Positions 50,204 through 53,324 of a stretch of 53,324 bases of DNA are shown here, one piece after another (within the stretch, counting starts at the first letter, position 1; each line of letters starts with the position of its first letter). The stretch is from Spirosoma fluviale. GTDB taxonomy: Bacteria; Bacteroidota; Bacteroidia; Cytophagales; Cyclobacteriaceae. The notes under the pieces are model-generated. The model saw nothing but the letters and a program-made list of their open reading frames with translations. It did no database searches and was not told the origin of the DNA. The stretch lies in assembly GCA_945868725.1 (NCBI GenBank), contig CAMBMU010000009.1, forward strand, positions 1 through 53,324, given 5' to 3'. The position numbers and the translations under genes are program-made.

Positions 50204-53182
50204 ATGAAAAATATACTCTGGACCCTTGTCGTTGGCTCTCTCTTTATTTTAGGATCATGTCAAAAGCCTGCATCCATTACAGAAGCAGGTTTGATTCCGT
50301 TGCCTCAAGAACTCACGAATGGAAGTGGAACCTTTCAGTTACAGTCTTCCTCTGGAATTCATTTAGTAGGCAGTAGTGAACGGTTGCCTATTATCGCTGA
50401 ATTTCTTGCAAAAAGCCTTCAGCCTGCTACTGGTTTTGAGATTCCTATCTCCAAAGATTCTGGGGATATCGTTCTTGAATTGACCAGTTCTGATGCTTCA
50501 GAAGGATATGAATTAGTTGTTTCTGATCAGGAGGTTCGAATTAAGGCCTCAGGAGAAGCAGGGCTTTTTTATGGAATGCAAACTCTCATTCAACTTTTTC
50601 CAGCGGAGATCAGGCATCAAACAGTTCAAGAGATCGATTGGCTTGTACCACAGGGTAAAGTAGTTGACAGGCCTGAATTTGCCTACAGAGGGTCCATGCT
50701 GGATGTGGCTCGTCATTTTATAGCTATTGAGGATGTGAGGTTTTACATCGACCAGATGGCCAGCTTGAAGCTCAATTACCTTCATTTGCACTTGACTGAT
50801 GATCAGGGCTGGCGAATAGAGATCAAATCTTGGCCTAAATTAACCGAAATAGGAGGCAGCACTGAAGTGGGAGGGGGCAAAGGAGGATTTTATACCCAAG
50901 AGGAATACAAGGACCTCGTTTCGTACGCAGCAGCTAGATTTATAACGATTGTTCCGGAAATTGATATGCCTGGACATACCAATTCGGCGCTTGCTTCTTA
51001 TGCAGAATTAAACCCTGGGGTCAACTTACCCATAGGCCAAGGCTTAGATTCACTTAATAAAAAGCCTTTAGACTACCAATTGCCACTCAGAGCTCCTCAA
51101 GCTTCTCAAATGTATACGGGCATTGAGGTAGGCTGGAGTACGTTTGCTCCACAATTGGAAGTGACTTATGCTTTCGTGGATAGTGTGGTCAGAGAAATTT
51201 CCTTGATCACTCCTGGTCCATATTTCCATATTGGTGGGGATGAGTCCCTTGTGACCGAAAAAGAGGACTATATCTATTTCGTAGAGCGAGTGCAGGATAT
51301 TGTGTCCAAGTATAACAAAGTAAGCATGGGCTGGGATGAGGTGGCCACTGGCAAATTGCTTCCTGGCAATATCGCTCAGTTTTGGGCTGAGGAAGAGAAT
51401 GCAATTCTAGCAAAAAACCAAGGAAATAAGGTCTTGCTATCTCCAGCCAAAAAGACCTACCTCGACATGCAGTACGATAGCCTTTCTCGAATTGGCTTGC
51501 ATTGGGCTGCTTACATTGAATTAGATTCTGCCTATTTATGGGAACCTACAACGTATGTAAAGGGACTTGCAAGGGAGGATATTTTAGGTGTTGAGGCACC
51601 GCTCTGGTCTGAGACCGTTACAAATCGTGCCGATATTGACTACTTGGCTTTTCCAAGATTAGCAGCTTTTGCTGAGGTAGCTTGGACTAAAAAAGAGCAA
51701 AGGAGCTGGGATAGTTTTTTGGGACGTGTCCCTGTTCAAGGAGATAGATGGACCATTCAAGGAGTTGATTTTTACAAATCCCCCAAAGTAACCTGGGAAA
51801 CTAAGAAAAAGGGTGCTTTGGAAGAGCTTATTATCACTTTTAGCAATTGGATTTGGGGTCCGCCAATTTTGATTTTGCTTTTGGGTGGTGGGACGTTCTT
51901 TTTTATCCACTCTGGCTTTGTTCCACTTACAAAAATGGGGCATGCCATAGAACTCTTGAAAGGAAAATACGAGGATAAATTGGCTCCAGGAGAAATCACC
52001 TCCAAACAAGCACTCATGTCAGCCATTGCATCTACGGTGGGTTTAGGAAATATTTCTGGCGTAGCCATTGCCATAAATATGGGAGGTCCAGGAGCACTTT
52101 TTTGGATGTGGGTAGCTGCTTTTGTGGGTATGGCCACCAAGTACTACACCTGTAGTTTGTCCATCATGTACCGAGGCAAGGATTCAACAGGAGTAATCCA
52201 AGGGGGTCCCATGTACATCATCGAGCATGGGATGGGTAAGAAATGGAAATTTCTAGCCTATATTTTTTGTGTTGCAGGAATCATTGGTTTGTTGGCCGTA
52301 TTTACATCCAATCAATTGGCGGCTGTGATTCAGGCAGTGCTTTTGGAGCCGGAAACCGCAGCAGAAACGACCAGAAATAATTGGATCATCGGGGTCATCA
52401 TGATGCTGATGACAGCGGTGGTGATTTTGGGAGGGATTCAGCGTATTGCTTCAGTAGCTTCAAAAATGGTTCCTTTTATGGTGGGCATCTATTTTTTCGC
52501 CGTATTAATCATTATTGTCCAATATTTTGGAAACATTCCTGAAGTGTTTCAACTGATCTTTGTTGACGCCTTTACAGGAAATGCAGTCATGGGAGGGGCC
52601 GTGGGTTCGGTGATCATTATTGGTGCTAGAAGGTCCTTATTTTCCAATGAAGCAGGTTTGGGTACTGCTCCGATGGTACATGGTCAATCCAAGACCAAAG
52701 AGCCGATTCGAGAGGGTTTAATTGCCATGTTGGGCCCCTTCATCGATACAGTTGTAGTTTGTTCGCTCACTGCTTTTGCAATTTTACTGACTGGAGTCTG
52801 GCAAAACTCTGAAAATGATGGAGTGAAACTTACGCTTGAAGCCTTTGAACTGGGGATACCAGTGATTGGCAAATACCTCTTGATGATTTCGGCATTGGTT
52901 TTTGCGCTTTCCACTATGTTTACGTACTCTTATTACGGTCAAAAATGCGCCAGCTACCTCTTTGGGGCGAAGATGGCGGGGTACTACAACTATATTTACT
53001 TGATTATGATCGTGGTAGGGGCTGTTGTTTCCTTGGATTTGGTCGTGAGTTTGGTCGATGGAATGTATGCGGTGATGGCGTTTCCGAACATGATCGCAGC
53101 GCTGTATTTAGCCCCTAAGGTGAAAGCCGCTGCAAAGGATTACTTTGCTCGAATGAAGCAGGCTGAAGGAGGCATAAAGTAG
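50204..53182 (+). CDS. Fused GH20 beta-N-acetylhexosaminidase and AGCS Na+:alanine/glycine symporter
   Basis: 992 residues; ATG 50204 gives a lipoprotein-type signal (ILGSC, Cys19) that longer frames lack. Residues about 25-525 form a GH20 enzyme: domain b (GLIPLPQEL), the catalytic barrel with LHLHLTDDQGWRIEI, EIDMPGHTNSAL, and the acid pair Asp346-Glu347 in FHIGGDESL, ending LAAFAEVAWTKKE. After a short linker (YKSPKVTWETKKKGALEE) residues about 540-992 are a complete AGCS transporter: NWIWGPPILILLLGGG, TVGLGNISGVAIAINMGGPG, VIQGGPMYIIEHGMG and SNEAGLGTAPMVHG. There is no stop and no ATG between the parts; the only possible internal start is a TTG at 51818. Two ordinary proteins seem joined in frame. 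The enzyme would lie in the periplasm next to the transporter. Confidence 0.85.
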   Translation: MKNILWTLVVGSLFILGSCQKPASITEAGLIPLPQELTNGSGTFQLQSSSGIHLVGSSERLPIIAEFLAKSLQPATGFEIPISKDSGDIVLELTSSDASEGYELVVSDQEVRIKASGEAGLFYGMQTLIQLFPAEIRHQTVQEIDWLVPQGKVVDRPEFAYRGSMLDVARHFIAIEDVRFYIDQMASLKLNYLHLHLTDDQGWRIEIKSWPKLTEIGGSTEVGGGKGGFYTQEEYKDLVSYAAARFITIVPEIDMPGHTNSALASYAELNPGVNLPIGQGLDSLNKKPLDYQLPLRAPQASQMYTGIEVGWSTFAPQLEVTYAFVDSVVREISLITPGPYFHIGGDESLVTEKEDYIYFVERVQDIVSKYNKVSMGWDEVATGKLLPGNIAQFWAEEENAILAKNQGNKVLLSPAKKTYLDMQYDSLSRIGLHWAAYIELDSAYLWEPTTYVKGLAREDILGVEAPLWSETVTNRADIDYLAFPRLAAFAEVAWTKKEQRSWDSFLGRVPVQGDRWTIQGVDFYKSPKVTWETKKKGALEELIITFSNWIWGPPILILLLGGGTFFFIHSGFVPLTKMGHAIELLKGKYEDKLAPGEITSKQALMSAIASTVGLGNISGVAIAINMGGPGALFWMWVAAFVGMATKYYTCSLSIMYRGKDSTGVIQGGPMYIIEHGMGKKWKFLAYIFCVAGIIGLLAVFTSNQLAAVIQAVLLEPETAAETTRNNWIIGVIMMLMTAVVILGGIQRIASVASKMVPFMVGIYFFAVLIIIVQYFGNIPEVFQLIFVDAFTGNAVMGGAVGSVIIIGARRSLFSNEAGLGTAPMVHGQSKTKEPIREGLIAMLGPFIDTVVVCSLTAFAILLTGVWQNSENDGVKLTLEAFELGIPVIGKYLLMISALVFALSTMFTYSYYGQKCASYLFGAKMAGYYNYIYLIMIVVGAVVSLDLVVSLVDGMYAVMAFPNMIAALYLAPKVKAAAKDYFARMKQAEGGIK

Positions 53183-53184
53183 GA

Positions 53185-53324
53185 ATGAGGTTTTTAATTG
53201 CTCCCAACGCTTTCAAAGGAACATTTACTGCCCTAGAGGCCGTTTCTATGCTTGAGGAGGTTTTAGCCCAAGAATATCCTGCTGCAACCTATTTGAGTCA
53301 AGCGGTAGCAGATGGGGGAGATGG
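53185..53324 (+). CDS. Glycerate kinase, 3' end cut by window
   Basis: 46 codons are visible, starting at ATG 53185, 2 nt after the previous stop codon. The N-terminus (FLIAPNAFKGTFTALEA) and VADGGDG are the standard first motifs of the GarK/GlxK family, which phosphorylates glycerate to 2-phosphoglycerate. The tight spacing suggests cotranscription with the GH20-AGCS gene. Confidence 0.85.
   Translation, partial: MRFLIAPNAFKGTFTALEAVSMLEEVLAQEYPAATYLSQAVADGGD

Noticed and set aside
51780..51850. Assembly frameshift joining GH20 and AGCS genes
   Set aside because: The frame is continuous and the amino-acid sequence of both parts and linker is normal; an error would have to remove a stop without disturbing either domain. 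It is kept as a refutation test rather than assumed.

Overview
The window looks like chromosome of a Bacteroidota bacterium, most likely order Cytophagales, family Cyclobacteriaceae (Algoriphagus-like). The reasons are: a T9SS C-terminal sorting domain on a secreted subtilase; promoters of the TAnnTTTG type with little Shine-Dalgarno signal; abundant Gfo/Idh/MocA dehydrogenases with Tat signals; DUF2911, PmoA-like and GH20 proteins; and SPOR/ExbB/ExbD/TonB envelope genes. The genus is an inference. No rRNA, tRNA, CRISPR or prophage was seen. Both window edges cut a gene.

Layout. 1-6.1 kb: a sugar or polyol oxidation block (PmoA-like protein, two Gfo/Idh/MocA oxidoreductases), then an SDR/DUF2867 protein and an aldo-keto reductase. 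6.2-7.4 kb: a TrpF-like barrel lacking the usual catalytic Cys, and a 0.58 kb gene-free stretch with repeats. 7.4-15.5 kb: T9SS-exported subtilase, rpe, two secreted proteins of unknown role, gyrA, TPR protein. 15.6-19.9 kb: PIG-L deacetylase, an unlisted 34-residue membrane protein, and a sodium:solute symporter in one tight operon. 20.1-23.6 kb: DUF2911 protein, hydroxypyruvate reductase-like enzyme, universal stress protein, TPR protein. 23.8-34.2 kb: holA, a 993-residue TPR protein and an outer-membrane barrel, followed by SPOR-exbB-exbD-tonB-like-folC-trmB with overlapping start/stop codons. The middle of this block looks like an energised envelope machine that parallels Tol-Pal. 34.2-39.2 kb: an acyl-CoA operon (SDR, acyl-CoA dehydrogenase, APH-type kinase, 3-hydroxyacyl-CoA dehydrogenase) resembling the 4-hydroxyacyl-CoA (levulinate) route, with a divergent quinone oxidoreductase. 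39.3-47.3 kb: small acidic proteins, TetR, tyrS, desaturase, a 4-TM holin-like protein, AlbA_2 protein, histone-deacetylase-like hydrolase, OmpH-like lipoprotein and a bacterial deoxyhypusine-synthase-like enzyme. 47.3-48.6 kb: a REP-associated tyrosine transposase between two matching arrays of short palindromes. 48.6-53.3 kb: a third Gfo/Idh/MocA oxidoreductase, an apparent in-frame fusion of a GH20 beta-hexosaminidase to a complete AGCS alanine/glycine:Na+ symporter, and the start of glycerate kinase.

The strongest unexplained signals are: the GH20-AGCS fusion; the REP array/transposase unit; a three-copy, non-coding, 145-160 bp element bounded by GATTATCCGC/GCGGATAATC; the 34-residue protein overlapping the symporter gene by ATGA; and the TPR-barrel-SPOR-ExbBD-TonB cluster.
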